From the NCBI RefSeq assembly GCF_014633365.1, contig NC_068350.1:13989787-14053786 (forward strand): a stretch of 64,000 bases of DNA, in the 5' to 3' direction. Under the pieces are notes generated by a model. That model made no database searches. It was not told where the DNA came from and was given only the letters and a program-made list of their open reading frames with translations. The number at the start of each line of letters is the position of its first letter. Position 1 is the first letter of the stretch. Positions 1 through 11,795 of the stretch are shown here, one piece after another. This DNA comes from Diospyros lotus (lineage: Eukaryota > Streptophyta > Magnoliopsida > Ericales > Ebenaceae). Position numbers and translations under genes: made by a program.

Positions 1-53
1 GAGAATGATCGCATATGGCTCACATGGAATAAGTCTGGTAGATGAAGTTTTAG

Positions 54-1025
54 GAGCCATATGCATCGAATTAGAAACGGGAAAGACGGAGCAATGTGGA
101 TGGATCCCGACGTGCGTAAGGCACTTGATGCAAAGTGGACAGAAGAAAGCAACAAAAAAATTGCCACACAAAATAAAAAAAATCGTGCTTCCGAGACCGG
201 TGGGTCGCTCCACACTGGCGGGTCCATTCCATTCTCCTTGACTCGAAGAAGGCTAGTAATTACTTATGCTAACTTATATATTTTTTTAATTTATTTAAAT
301 TATAAGTTTAGTTTGATCAAATTTACTATATTATTTATTAATTTCTTATACAGGCAACTGAATTGAATCGTGATCCCAATGAGTTTGAATTCTTCAGGAG
401 TACCCACACCAGGAAAGATAATCAAGGAGAAGAAGTGTGGGTCGATGACAGATCTAGGGCCATCGCTGTATGTGTGTTTTATAAATTAAATTAAAATTTT
501 TATTTTAAAATAATTTCTTAATTCATTTACATGAATGTTTTAATTTTATAGGAAAAATATGAAAGATTGAGTGCGGAGGCATCTTCATCATCCGCAAGTA
601 CCGGAGAGTCCTCATCGCCTACAGTTAATGAACACGACATCTTCTATCAAGCTGTTAGTGGTAGGAATAGAAAGGGTCGAATATACGGGCTGGGCTCTCA
701 AGCTAATTTGTTATATCCATCTATCGCCAATCGTTCTAGCCAATCATCTTCAAATGTGTCACCAGAGTTTGAACAAATGAAATTTAAAGTCACCTAATTA
801 AACAATGAGTTGCTTGAATCCCGGGCTGAGAATCGGCAATTACGACAGTGGCAAGAACAGGTGACGGCGTGGCAGTTAGAAATGAATATAGTAATAAGTA
901 GATTGACAAAACAATCTACTGCAGATGCTGGACCGTCGACTGTTCCAGGTGGATCTGACCCGGTAGTTGATCAAGACGAGGGTGATAATGATGAAGATGA
1001 AAATGATAATAATAGTGACGATTGA
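54..1025 (+). pseudogene. Ptta/En/Spm plant transposase-family protein, C-terminal exons, one stop
   Basis: Three exons can be read. Exon 1 runs from about 54 to 255 and includes MDPDVRKALDAKW and NRASETGGSLHTGGS, typical of the plant Ptta/En/Spm family (Transposase_24). Exon 2 is 354-467, with DPNEFEFFRSTHTRK and EVWVDDRSRAIA. Exon 3 is 552-1025, with the EKYERL start, HDIFYQAVSGRN and GRIYGLGSQA, then a coiled-coil-like stretch and an acidic Asp/Glu/Asn-rich tail. Introns 256-353 and 468-551 have GT and AG ends. An in-frame TAA at 795-797 interrupts exon 3 after KFKVT; the frame then reads on through LLESRAENRQLRQW to a stop at 1023. The protein would act in CACTA transposition. The N-terminal part is outside the window. 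Confidence 0.75.
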
Positions 1026-1655
1026 TTGTAGTTGAATTAATGTTGTAAACATTGATGATGTGAACGTGGGTAATATTAATATTAATTTTCTTTTTAATGT
1101 TAAATTTGTTTTATTTTTAATGTGAGTGTGGGTAATATTAATTTTTTTAATATTATATTTAAATTTTAAAAAAAATTCTTGTTATTTTAAATTTTTTTAT
1201 TCTTATAAAAGAAAATATTAATTTTAATTTTAATAAATATTAATTCTTTAAAAATATTTTAATATAAATTTTAATTTTATAAATTTAAAAATTAAAAATA
1301 TATTAATTTTGTTTTAATTTTATAAATTTAAAAATTAAAAATATATTTTTTGAGATTAAAAATATATTAATTTTGTAAAAACATATTGATTTAAAATATT
1401 AATATATTAATTTTGTTTTAATATATTTTTTTTCAATTATTATTTTTTTATTTAAAAATATCTGCAACGGGCTGTCCCAGCCCGTCGCAGATTGGTGGTA
1501 TTAATTTTATTTTTTTAAATAAAATTATTTATTTTATATTTTTTTTATTTAAAAATTTTTGTGACGGGATACTGCCTGTCACAGAGCCCGTCGCAGATTG
1601 TTAGTGTAAGTTTTATTTTTTTTAAATTTTAAGAATATTTGTGACGGAGTGTTGG

Positions 1656-1824
1656 CCGTCACAGATCTGTGACGAGAATTTACCCCGTCACAGATCTGTG
1701 ACGGGGTATTAGCCGTCATAGATCTGTGACGGGGTAGTGCTGTCTGTCACAGATTTGTGACGGATAGTACTACGCCGTCACAGATCTGTGACGGAATTGC
1801 TCTCCCGTCACAGATCTGTGACGG
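1656..1824. repeat. Subterminal palindromic array of the CACTA element
   Basis: Six units start at about 1656, 1685, 1713, 1743, 1775 and 1805, a spacing of 28-32 bp. Each carries the 20-bp palindrome CCGTCACAGATCTGTGACGG or a near copy. Looser copies lie upstream (about 1464-1600) and downstream (to about 1900). Arrays like this at CACTA ends are binding sites for the element's own DNA-binding protein; that role is inferred here. Confidence 0.7.
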
Positions 1825-1930
1825 GTTACCCACACCCCGTCACTAAACCCGTCACAGAAAAATTTTGTGACGGATTTTATGTTTTTAGTGACGGATTTTC
1901 CTGTCACTAAAACTGATTTTTCTTGTAAAG

Positions 1931-2829
1931 TTGCTTCAAAGAACAAGTCCTCTAGCACAACAAGGTAGGAAAATAAGAGTGATACAAATGAAAGAGAGAA
2001 GCTAAGAGTTAACACTCTTAGTTACAAGTTCTCTCACAATGAAAGCAAGGCTTAAGAATAATTTTACAATGATAGAACGAAACCTTGGAGAGAAAAATAC
2101 AACAATGAAAGCACAAATTTTATAAGCTCAAGTAAAAATTATTTGAACTCTTTAGATCAACTCATTCCCATCCATTAGCCTCTTCTTGATCATCCTTGAG
2201 TTATATATATAGGCATCCCACAAGATCTAAGAGAAAACTAGCCATTTGTGACCGTTGGGATTTGAAAAACTAGCCGTTGTGCTTTCTGCGAAAGAAACTT
2301 AGTCGACAAATGAAAATAGGTTGGTCGACCAAGTCATAAAGACAACAAGACACTCAGTCGACCAAGACAAAAATAGGCATGGCAGTTAGTCGACCAAGGA
2401 TACCCCTTTGTCGACAGACTCAAAGAGTTAGTCGACCAAGTCATATCAAAAGGACTGTTAGTCAACCAAGGTTTAAGGTTAGTCGACCAAGACCATAACA
2501 TATATACTGTTAGTCGACCAATGCTTATAGTTAGTCGACTAAGGCAAAAACAAATAAATGTATTTACATATTTACAGATCGCATACATTACAATATATTT
2601 ACATTTCTTTAATTTAAGTAAATGTCCTCATTTTATTTAATTTTTATTTTATCTTCCATTTACTTTAATACATAAATGTAAATAAGAAAGTATCCCCTAT
2701 TTAGATTCAATAAAAATATCTAGAAAATCAAAATTCATAATAATAATAAAGTAGAATTTGCGATCTTATCTAGAACACTTTGCATTTCTTGAAAAATTCA
2801 TTAAAAATCGTTTTAACAACAATGAATAC
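1931..2829 (-). mobile_element. Copia (SIRE-like) LTR fragment
   Basis: From about 1935 to 2590 the sequence matches the inner part of the solo LTR at 24184-25473. Shared text includes AAGAGTTAACACTCTTAG and the motif TAGTCGAC, here in the form TTAGTCGACCA, repeated many times at 2300-2540. The left part is cut by the CACTA terminus at 1930. The right part (2590-2829, and perhaps 4337 to about 4600 beyond the solo LTR) is AT-rich and probably the same LTR, but that is less sure. No coding potential is seen. Confidence 0.6.
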
Positions 2830-4336
2830 TGTAGGATCATAACGAGGATACATAGCATGCAACGGAAGCGTTTTTAAATAAAAACTTTCCTCGTATTGAT
2901 TAGAATCTAGGAAACTTACTTTTCCTACGGATTACCGGACGGAATGAAGCGACAGGCGGAGGATGGGCGAGAGCTTCTTCTCGTGGTGGAGACGACGGTT
3001 GTCCTGCAATCCTTCGGCTCCTTTGCATCAGAACTTGAAGGCTCCCTTTCGATCTTCCAAGGTATGACTCAAAACTCGTGGCCTCTCTTTCGGTGAAGAA
3101 AAGTAAAAATCGACTTAGATGAAAAACAACCAAAGAGAGAATATATAGGGAGAACCCTAGGGTTAAAACCCTAGTGGGCCAAACCCTAGTGGGCCAAGTC
3201 CATTTAATTAATTTTCTAATTGGGTTAGCCCAATTAATTAATTAAAAACTAATGAACTATTATTTTATTCTAGCCTAATTAATTATGGACCATTCTGAAT
3301 AAAATAATTCTCTCTCAATGTAATTCACCCAACAAGCCAAATGTATTAAATAATACATGAGTTATATCGAGCTACCCCGGGGACCAAAAGACAAATTATT
3401 CACGGCTACTAAAATGACCAAAATATCCTTGCTACCTAGTAGCTATATTCTTGTCATTCTAAGTGTTCCAACTATCACCATATGGTAACACTGACCCCAC
3501 GAATAATTTTGCATATGCCATGTCTTTGACCTACTAGTGTAATGACGAAAATACCCCTCTGCGTAGCACCCATCATTTAGAAAGGAATAATGTACTAACA
3601 CCTCTCTAAATGATTTCTACCATCCTTAGATCACTAGTCCAATAATCCGTGACTACTCGAATGAACTTGCTTATCACTGGGAGCTACCCAGAAGCACACA
3701 CTCTTAAGTCACGTTCCCAGGGCCCTGAATTATTTGATTATTCTTGGACAATCACAAGGGGGTGAATCACAGAAACTATCTTGTATTAGTCTGTCTTAGC
3801 TAATTAGAAACCATACTCCCAACTCAAAAGGTTATTGATCTTTGATAGACCTCACCTACAGTGAATCTAAGAATATAACTCTAGGTTCACTAGACCACCA
3901 ACTAATACTCAAGTATTAGAGTACTCGTCCACGTAGTAGCAGTGATAGACTAGCTCCATGATAATTAGTACTTTGTCATTAGCTTCTATCACAGGTTCAC
4001 TCTACGCATTCCAAATGCGCTTGTACAATTAGAGTAAACGGACTGTTTACTGGCTAAGGCAAGCCATCCTCCATTAGGATCTATTGCACAATGATCTTAT
4101 CATGATAGAATGCCCAGTTCTATCAAAAGATCAAGAGTAATATTTTCTTACTTATTAAGTACCCATGATTCATGCCTAACTGTGAAGAACGACCCATCAC
4201 ATGAATCACTTACTTAATAGCATGGACACTTTTCCAACAATTAAATGCAAATAATATATGTGCCATAAACTGACTAAAAGAAACATCATTACCATAAATT
4301 AAACAAAACGTGTCTTTAGGGCATACATTTCCAACA
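2830..4336 (-). mobile_element. Solo LTR, 1507 bp, copia-like
   Basis: The unit begins TGTAGGATC and ends CCAACA, so it has TG..CA ends. It is flanked by a perfect 5-bp target duplication AATAC (2825-2829 and 4337-4341). Read on the - strand it starts TGTTGGAAATGTATGCCC followed by TAAAGACACG, a start common among plant copia LTRs. No internal region, primer site or polypurine tract lies beside it, so it is a solo LTR left by LTR-LTR recombination. Short ORFs inside it are chance. Confidence 0.85.
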
Positions 4337-4600
4337 AATACTATATATCAAAATATCGGGAGATAGTTTTCTAAAAAAAAAATATTTTCTTATAGGTCTC
4401 CTTATAAGGTGCTAACCTTCCAAACTTAGAAAAAATATGATTTTGAAATCTCAATACTTGAAATTCATTTGGTTTTCATTCTCACAAAGTAATACTTAAT
4501 ATTGAAATTGATTTATGTTGAAAACCACAACCTTGACTCATGACTTAAGGATTAAACAAAATATGTTTTTCATCATTAAAACTAATATACAAAAAGGACA
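4337..4600. other. AT-rich spacer, possible rest of the older LTR
   Basis: No gene is seen. The sequence may continue the LTR fragment interrupted by the solo LTR at 2830-4336, but similarity to the 24184-25473 copy is weak here. Confidence 0.3.
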
Positions 4601-6806
4601 ACAACATCAATCACCTCCTGTCGCAAATCCCCACTAGACTCTCCCTCTATACATCCTGTGCAAATATAGCTATTGTTACCAATATAGGTACAATATAACC
4701 ACGACCTCGACCTCAACCTTGGGTTGGCGAGGTTGTCCTCAACGAGTACTCATTTTCCTGCATAGATGAAGTATTTAGAATACGAATCCCTATTAAAACT
4801 CACTTTTGACTATTGGATGCAATCCTAACTCTCCCTGATATTCCCATGTGTACAAAGATCCATGCCAACCTTGCTCTAATACCAAGGTGTAGAGATCCTC
4901 TCTCAAAGATCCGCTATCAAAGGATTCTGAGAGGAAATCTTAAAAAGATTGGTATAGATAAACACTTGAGTAAATAAATTACCTAATTTTTTTTTACAGC
5001 AGAAGCAAAATAAATATTAAAATCATAAGTTTATTTAATACAAACATTAAGGGTTTATTTATTTACAATTCTCAAAAGGTTTAATTACAACATAATAGAT
5101 TGTAATAATCTTGCCCCTACACTCAAAATACTCCCAAAAACCTTTTCAGTCGGGATTGCTCCCTACACAAGACTACCCCATGAGAATCAAACTCCACTGG
5201 GCTTACCCTTAACCTTTGCTTTCCTCTTTCCTGAAATGATGTTAAAGTAAGTATAATTTAAAAGGAATGTGAAGTAATAGGAATCAAAGCATTATAGAAT
5301 AACTTAACACATTATGTGCACCCATGTCATGCTTTACCCAATCACATAACCTTATGCATATGCACAGATGCTCACATACGATCCTTGGGGCATGTATAAG
5401 ACATTTCGGCATCCAAGACCCTAAAATACAAGTAAAAATACATATTTGAAAACAAATCATTAAATTGTGGATTGAAATCCTTTCTCGCGCCAGGCTTATG
5501 CCTACTGAGCTTATGGCATAAAAACCATCAACTGTAAGCCGAAGCTGCATTACATCAGACTTTCGCCTACCGAGCTTAAGGGTACCCTGTGAACATAGTC
5601 TGCCGCACAAAATAATAGATGCGCAAATTAATTATCATGCACACATTTCAACTTGTAAATATATATAAATTCGTACATGATCACATGTCCCCAAATATTC
5701 CACGCACATGACCATACCACCACACTCATGTTTGTATATTAACCACATGGATATAGCCTCAATGATGGTCAACCATAATATTAAATCAAGAAAGACATGT
5801 ATGATGGACTGATACACATACAAGATGCAACCACACATATTTTAAATGTGAGAACCAATATGAGAGAGGCATCATTCCATTGGGAATTCGAAGTGAATCA
5901 TACCCTATTCAAACTTTTGGTTGAGATTCATCAAATATTCAAGGAAGAACAAAAATTTAGAAATAATAATTAGTTTTTTAAAATAAAAAGAGATTTAGTA
6001 ATTTGTAACTGAAAGAACAATGATATAAGAACTTACATTCGAAAGAAAAAATAGATATAGAACTTGCCTCTGAAAAGAAAACAAAGAGGAAAGAAAACTT
6101 ACTTTAAATACTTTTATTTTAATTATTGCTTGAATGAAGCTATTAAAATGTTGGAAATGAATTTAAAATAATGAAGATAAAGAGAAAGGACTAGGTGTTA
6201 TATAGGCACAAAGGGGGAGGGGCTGCCAACTCTTTATTTTTTTTTAAATATATATTATATAATATAATATATATATATATATACACGACACGTGCACACA
6301 GTCCATGACTCCCTCTTATCTCTTTTTTTAATTATATATATTAAATTATTATAATAATATAATATATTATATATACTATTCACCTGTGAGTTTTGATTTT
6401 TTTTAATAACATATTATATATATTTATATATATGCACGTAGCCACCTTTTTTACTATCGCCATTTTACTGTTTCAATTTTTTTAATATATAATAATTTAT
6501 TATAATATTATATTATATATATATGTATATAGATGGGGACAGCTTCAAGTGAAGCTGCTCCTCTTCCATTTTTTTTAATTATTATTATTATTATTATTAT
6601 TTGTAATTTAATTCTTACAAAATTATAGAATGTGTTCGGAAGCTAATTTTTATGAAATTTCACATACAATTATGATTGATCATAATTATTTATATTTTAT
6701 CTTTAAATATTAAATTTAATGATTTATATTTATTAATTAATAAAAATATATAACACGTAAGAGTATTAACAGAGTAAGTTAAATTACGTTAACAAAAATT
6801 GTTACA
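4600..6806 (-). mobile_element. Ty3/gypsy (Tekay-like) 5' end fragment: leader, primer site and LTR
   Basis: Read on the - strand this is an LTR (about 6806 to 4888), then a primer-binding-like site at 4873-4884 (GCTCTAATACCA on +, complement of the Met-tRNA type TGGTATTAGAGC), then about 250 bp of leader with an Arg/Gly-type codon stretch near 4700. A TATA-like box (GTTATATAG, 6197-6205) is placed as expected for a - strand promoter in the LTR. The outer LTR end is set at GTTACA (6801-6806) and is tentative. U3 holds AT-rich hairpin blocks, including AGCTTCAAGTGAAGCT at 6541-6556. No pol follows, so it is a truncated element. Confidence 0.5.
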
Positions 6807-6817
6807 ACATACATTTA

Positions 6818-7504
6818 GGGCGTGTTTGATAGTCAATTTTTTTTTATGAAAAAAATAAATTTTTCATCTAATTTCCACCTTGTGCATTGTTTGATATCTA
6901 TTTTTTTCTAAGAAAATTATTTTCTTTACAATGGTCACCTGAGGGCATTTTTTTTCAAATCATAGAAATCAAATTCTTTGGAGGGGAAGAGATAAAATTT
7001 TCTAGGCAATTGAAAACATGGGGTGGGTGGATGAGGGAGAAGGGTAGGTGGGTAGAGGAGGATTTATAAATTATTTATATTTTTTATTTTTAATAATTAA
7101 TAAATATAAATATATAAAAATAAAAAATATTCTATATAAATTATTTGTTTGGAAAACAATTTTTTTTTTGTAGTTTTATTTCTTTGAGAAAATAATTTAA
7201 TTAATTTAAAATTTATTATTATTTTAATTTTTCTGTATAAAATTTAATATTTTTTAATATATTTTCACTATTAAATTTCATGAAAAATGACCAAATTCTA
7301 TAAAAAATATTACCAATCAAACACCAAAAAATAAAAAATAACACCATTTTTTAAATAAAAAATTATACTAATCAAACAGGTTAAATTTTCAATTTTCATA
7401 AATTTATTTTTTTTAAAATTTAATTTCTTAAAATTTATTTTCTTTCTACTTAAATTTTACATTTTCTTTTCACTTAAATTTTACATTTACAATCAAACAC
7501 ACCT
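6818..7504. mobile_element. PIF/Harbinger (Tourist-like) MITE
   Basis: The left end GGGCGTGTTTGATAGTC and the inverse of the right end (AGGTGTGTTTGATTG) form terminal inverted repeats of the GGG(C)NTGTTTG type known from Tourist/Harbinger MITEs. The flanking 3-mers are TTA on the left and TTG on the right, which fits a TWA-type target duplication with one change. The interior is AT-rich and non-coding. Internal CAATCAAACACC and AATCAAACAGG suggest a nested or rearranged related end. Confidence 0.55.
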
Positions 7505-8583
7505 TTGATGTACTACTCGATTAGTAGGGTTAGATGTGTGTGCTGATGCATTATTATCTTCTGATATTCTCTTCTTAAGAGAGAAAATTGTAAAAGTCAA
7601 ACTTCTGATCAAATTCTATCAATCAATTAAATTAATGCCTCCCAGTAAAACAATAATTACAATTTCGATGATAATTATTAGGTAGTAAAAGATGGTGGGC
7701 GGGGTCTTTAGGGTCAACGGCTGCGTGTGAATGAATGACAAGGAAGCTAATATTAGTTAAGGGTGATTAAAATTTTAGTTTAATTAAAATAATTGAATTA
7801 AATTCATTAAAATTATTAATTTAATTCAATTTAAATTAAGATGGGTTTGATTTAATTTTTAAATTTGATAATTTTAATTATTTTGTTTCTATTTAAATTT
7901 TATATTAAAAATTAAAATAACTAAATTGATTGAAATGACTTTTTTAAGTAAATTTTGTTTTAGTCAAATAATATTATTTTTTCTCTTATAATAAATATTT
8001 TTAATTAAATAATATCATTTTTATTTGAATAATAACTTTAAAAAATATTTTTTAAGTAAAATTTATTTACAAAAATTAAAAATTATTCTTAATCGAGTAA
8101 TATTCTTTTTAGTTCAGTAATATTTATTCTTATATTTAAGTAACAAAATTTTTTAATTAAATAATTTTTTTACTCGACTAACCTTATTTTTATTTGATTA
8201 ACACTTATTATAATATTATATTATATTATATACATAAATGGGGATAGCTTCAGGTGAAGCTGATCCCCCCTCTATCTATTTTTTATTTTTTTAGTTATTT
8301 TATTATTTAAATTTAAATTTTGATTGATTTAGTAATCTCACTGACTGCTCCCTATTAATTAGTTTCAATTAGTTAAAACAAGGATTTTGCTCGCATGAGA
8401 TAAAATGTTGTGAATATATATATTTTTAAATATTTAAAGTTGTTTATTAATTAATAATAAATATATAATATTTTATTAATCAATAAAAATATTTAAATAT
8501 TAAAAATAAAATACCTGAAATATATCTTAATAAATATATCGAGGACATTCACTAACACAACGATTAAAACAATGAAAAATTAA
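7505..8583. other. AT-rich intergenic DNA
   Basis: No gene or complete element is seen. A hairpin AGCTTCAGGTGAAGCT at 8246-8261, with GGGGAT before and GATCCCCC after, resembles the hairpin at 6541-6556. Part of this stretch may therefore be another decayed copy of that LTR's U3 region. Confidence 0.4.
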
Positions 8584-9672
8584 GGGCTTGTTCTCTTTGT
8601 TGTTTTCGGGCCGTTTTCTGTTTTCGATTTTTCAAAACACCCAAAACGCGTTTACTTACCCATTCTCAAAAATGCATTTTTCAAAACACAAAAAAAATTT
8701 ACACACAAAACTCAAAACAGCAAAATCGCGTTTTGGCCGTTTTCAGTGAAAACCAGCGAAAAATTCCAAAACACGGAAAACGCCTCTCGGTCCTCTTCTC
8801 CTTCTCTTCAAGCTCGGCCTCTTCTCTTCCAGCTCTCATCTCCCTTCGCTTTCTCTTCAAGCTCGGTCGCCACTACCATCACTGCCATCCACGCCCGCCA
8901 CCGCCACGCCCAGATCCATCGTCCATGCCCGCCATCGCCACCGCCACGCCCAAATCCGCCGTCCACGCCATCGCCATCGCCCTCTGCCATTTCTTCATTC
9001 CGCCACCACCTCTACCTTTTCTTCCTTCCGCAACCGCCTCTGCCATTTCTTCCTTCCTTCACCGCCTCATCCAGATCCATCATCCACGCCCAGATCCGCC
9101 GTCCACGCCCGCCACAGCCACCGCCCTTTGCCATTTCTTCCTTCCCTCATCGCCTCTGCCATTTCTTCCTTCATTCACCGCCTCACACGACCTCTGCCAT
9201 TCTTCCTTCCTTAACTTTTATGATTTATAATTTTTTTTAATATTTATGTTGTGATAATCTAAATCTGTAGATAATTTCAATTTGTTGATAAAAGAAATTT
9301 ATTATGAAATGAATAGTTGAGTCAAATTAAAAATAATTTTAGGAAGTATTTTGTAATTTTAATACATTATATATGATTAAATTATTAGTTATCTCTAATA
9401 TTATATTTTAAATTTTTTAAATTAAATTTATAACTTATTAATAAATATTTATAATTTACTTTGAATCAATTTTTTAAAATAAAATATCATAAAATAACAT
9501 TTTACAAAATTTTAAAGTAAACGCGTTTTTCAGTTTTCTATTTTGAGAAATAATTTTCAGAATGACAAAAAGAACGCGTTTTTAAAATTTTCAAAACAGA
9601 CACTCAAAACACAAAACTGAAAATGAATTCAAAACTCAAAACTAAAAATTGAAACACAAAGAGAACACCACC
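8584..9672. mobile_element. Harbinger-like non-autonomous element with a CT-rich insert
   Basis: The left end GGGCTTGTTCTCTTTG and the inverse of the right end (GGTGGTGTTCTCTTTG) are inverted repeats. Both flanks have TAA (8581-8583 and 9673-9675), matching the 3-bp TAA duplication of PIF/Harbinger elements. The subterminal zones are rich in TTTTC/AAAAC and contain ACGCG. The middle (about 8770-9225) is a GC- and CT-rich block with simple Pro/Ser/Ala-coding repeats in two frames. The related element at 47236-48127 lacks this block. No transposase is present; the long frames inside the block are low complexity and not called as genes. Confidence 0.65.
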
Positions 9673-9985
9673 TAAAGGTCGGGACTGACAGACAAACTTC
9701 TGGTCTTCTCTCCAAACAGTAAAATAAAAAATGATTGATTTCATCTCAAGGAATACGATTGTTTTGCTGGTCATAAAGTCCGATTCAAGACCCAATTTTA
9801 TAAATTAATTTTAGACTTCAAAGTCTTCACTTTCACTGCAAAGGGTGCTTGTAAGTTATGTTGCATAGAAGGGAACGAAAAATAAATATTATATGAAATG
9901 AAAATAGGTAAATATTATTTTTTAAAAAATAAAAAAGTGTAAATAAAAAAATATTAAATTTTTATAAATATAAGTTTAATATAAA
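9673..9985. other. AT-rich spacer
   Basis: Nothing recognised. The homology with duplication copy 2 starts just after this stretch. Confidence 0.5.
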
Positions 9986-10284
9986 AAATTATAAAAATAG
10001 TTATTTAATTTAAAAATAAATATAAATTTCATAATATATTTAAACAAATTCTGAAAATAAATTTAAAAAAATTAAAAATTTTGAGTCAAATTCAAAAAAA
10101 ATTCTCATTATTCGTGAATTGATTTTTTTTAATATTACGAAATAATTATAAAAAATTTAAAATTATAAAATAATTGAAATTTATTTATTAATATTTTAAT
10201 AATAAAAATATTTTAAAAACACAGAAACCACAACCTCAAAAAAATTTCCATGCATCATAAGACGGTAACAGAAGGGGTTGTTGT

Positions 10285-10356
10285 GCTTGACTGGTGACGT
10301 GGGCATGTAAACGTCATATTTTATTTGATATTTGCAAAGCCAACTATATATAAATC
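10285..10356 (+). promoter_or_regulatory. DUF247-A promoter
   Basis: A TATA box CTATATATAAAT (about 10344-10355) lies about 90 bp before the ATG at 10446. Upstream are GACGTGG (10295-10301, an ACGT-core site), ACGTCA (10311-10316) and TTGAC (W-box core, about 10287-10291). All are conserved in copy 2 in the same order. Factor binding is inferred from motif type only. Confidence 0.55.
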
Positions 10357-10445
10357 ATTGACAATCGTGCTTCTTTGATCTGCAAGCATTTCCCCCCCTG
10401 CCACTGTCAACCATTACCCTTCTAGTTTCGGTCCCAACCAAAGTC

Positions 10446-11795
10446 ATGGCCACTGATACAGAGTGCCTTACAGACATCATCTTCGAACAAATCAGCCAAC
10501 CTCCTGAGTTTTCTCCACAGAGGACCATTTACAGAGTCCCCGACGATCTTCGGAAGCTCAAGGAAAGCGCCTATACCCCTCAGTTTGTCTCCATTGGACC
10601 TCTTCACAGCCGCGACAAACACCTCGACAACTCACGCGTCAACAAGACCAAGGTCAAATGCGTCGGACCACTCATTTACAGGGCCGCCAAATCCAAGAAG
10701 CAAGCAAGGGAAATAGTGCAAAAGTGTCTGACGGCGATGGAGGAGTCCATCGGCGAGGCCCAGAACTACTACCCGAAAGAAAAACCTGTGACGCTGAATA
10801 GGGAGATGCTTTTCTTGGATGGCTCCTTTATTCTGGAGCTTCTCTACAGGCACTACGATGTCGTAGTTCTCCAGAAGAAGAAGGTTGACCAAATTCCCGA
10901 ACTGGGCATTGATAGCGCCGTGACCTACCGCACTGTTCAGCGAGATTTGCTGTTGCTCGAGAACCAGCTTCCATTCTCTGTTCTTGATACTCTTTTCCAC
11001 CTGCTTACAGAGTCTCAAACCGGCACCCAGAAAGGCCCTTCTTTGATTGAATACGTACTGTTATTCTTCCACGATCTGCTGAGACTACAAAGCATACCAG
11101 CAAAAGTAGATGGCGATACGTTTCACATTCTCCATCTTCTTCACAAACACTACCTTCCGGCCGATCTGCCGCCGGCCATGACTTCCGGCCAGTTCATGCA
11201 ATCTGCTACAGACCTCGACCACGCCGGCGTCAAGTTCGAGTCCCACAACGCCAAAAGCCAATTGCAGCTGCACAATGCCGGAATTAGCCCATTCCAGGTC
11301 GAATTCCAAGATCCTTGCGGCGTCAAAAGGTGGTGGTTTTCCAGAGCTTGTTTCAAAATTCCGACGCTGCACATCGACGACTCGACGGAGCTGTTCCTGA
11401 GAAATCTCATCGCTTTCGAGCAGTGCTGCCCCCTCATTACGAGGTACGTTACGTCGTACGCGTTCGTCATGGACAGGCTGATCAACACCGCCAAGGACGT
11501 GGATGTGCTCCAAAAAGCTGGGATTGTATGCAACTATTTGGGGTCCCATAAAGACGCTTCTGAACTGTTCAATAAGCTGTGCTCTGAAGTTGCGATCGGG
11601 GACTTCTACTTCTCGCAGACGTGCGAGAAGGCCGACAAATACAGCCGTCGGTGTTGGCCGCAGGCTGTGGCGCATCTGAGGCGGAACAATTTTGCTACCC
11701 CATGGGCATATATCGCTTTCTGCGTTGCTTTCCTCGTTTTCTTCTCTTCTTTGACGACTGTCATCCGCAACCTCAGGTATATATTTCATCTTTGA
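10446..11795 (+). CDS. DUF247 domain protein, copy A
   Basis: A single uninterrupted frame of 449 residues, starting at the ATG of MATDTECLTDIIFEQI about 90 bp after a TATA box. It is a plant DUF247 protein (PF03140). Early motifs are IYRVPDDLRKLKESAYTPQ and VSIGPLH, then FLDGSFILELLYRHY (about 118-132), RDLLLLENQLPFSVLD, LHLLHKHYLP and GVKFESHNAKS. Near the end NFATPWAYIAFCVAFLVFF gives one membrane segment (about 423-441) and a short basic tail. Length and layout fit the family. The molecular function is unknown; relatives are plasma-membrane proteins and some map to self-incompatibility loci in grasses, which does not fix the role here. It is intronless and lies in a tandem duplication with copy B. 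About 32 aligned residues differ between the copies, mostly in the first 140 residues and near the C-terminus. Confidence 0.92.
   Translation: MATDTECLTDIIFEQISQPPEFSPQRTIYRVPDDLRKLKESAYTPQFVSIGPLHSRDKHLDNSRVNKTKVKCVGPLIYRAAKSKKQAREIVQKCLTAMEESIGEAQNYYPKEKPVTLNREMLFLDGSFILELLYRHYDVVVLQKKKVDQIPELGIDSAVTYRTVQRDLLLLENQLPFSVLDTLFHLLTESQTGTQKGPSLIEYVLLFFHDLLRLQSIPAKVDGDTFHILHLLHKHYLPADLPPAMTSGQFMQSATDLDHAGVKFESHNAKSQLQLHNAGISPFQVEFQDPCGVKRWWFSRACFKIPTLHIDDSTELFLRNLIAFEQCCPLITRYVTSYAFVMDRLINTAKDVDVLQKAGIVCNYLGSHKDASELFNKLCSEVAIGDFYFSQTCEKADKYSRRCWPQAVAHLRRNNFATPWAYIAFCVAFLVFFSSLTTVIRNLRYIFHL

Larger units (their letters stand above)
1..1930 (+). mobile_element. CACTA (En/Spm-like) transposon, 3' part
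   Basis: The stretch joins a Ptta/En/Spm-type transposase-associated coding region (54-1025), a very AT-rich spacer (about 1030-1450), and a subterminal zone packed with the GTGACGG/CCGTCAC motif in both orientations (about 1460-1900). It ends with TTTTTCTTGTAAAG at 1917-1930. This is close to the inverse of the CACTACAAGAAAAA terminus usual for dicot CACTA elements, with the last bases changed. The 5' end lies outside the window. At 1931 the sequence changes to retrotransposon-derived DNA, which supports the boundary. The element looks immobile because its ORF has a stop and its terminus is degenerate. Confidence 0.75.

Noticed and set aside
5284..5838. Two - strand frames of 108 and 67 codons
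   Set aside because: They lie within an LTR-like region and show no domain or coding bias.
8733..9230. Long overlapping frames in the CT-rich block, and an antisense Gly-rich frame
   Set aside because: The frames are low complexity and open in two frames at once, without a domain. They lie inside a MITE-like element.
11085..11789. 234-codon - strand frame, also seen at 28154-28858
   Set aside because: It is the exact antisense shadow of the DUF247 genes and is present in both copies only because the coding strand is conserved.
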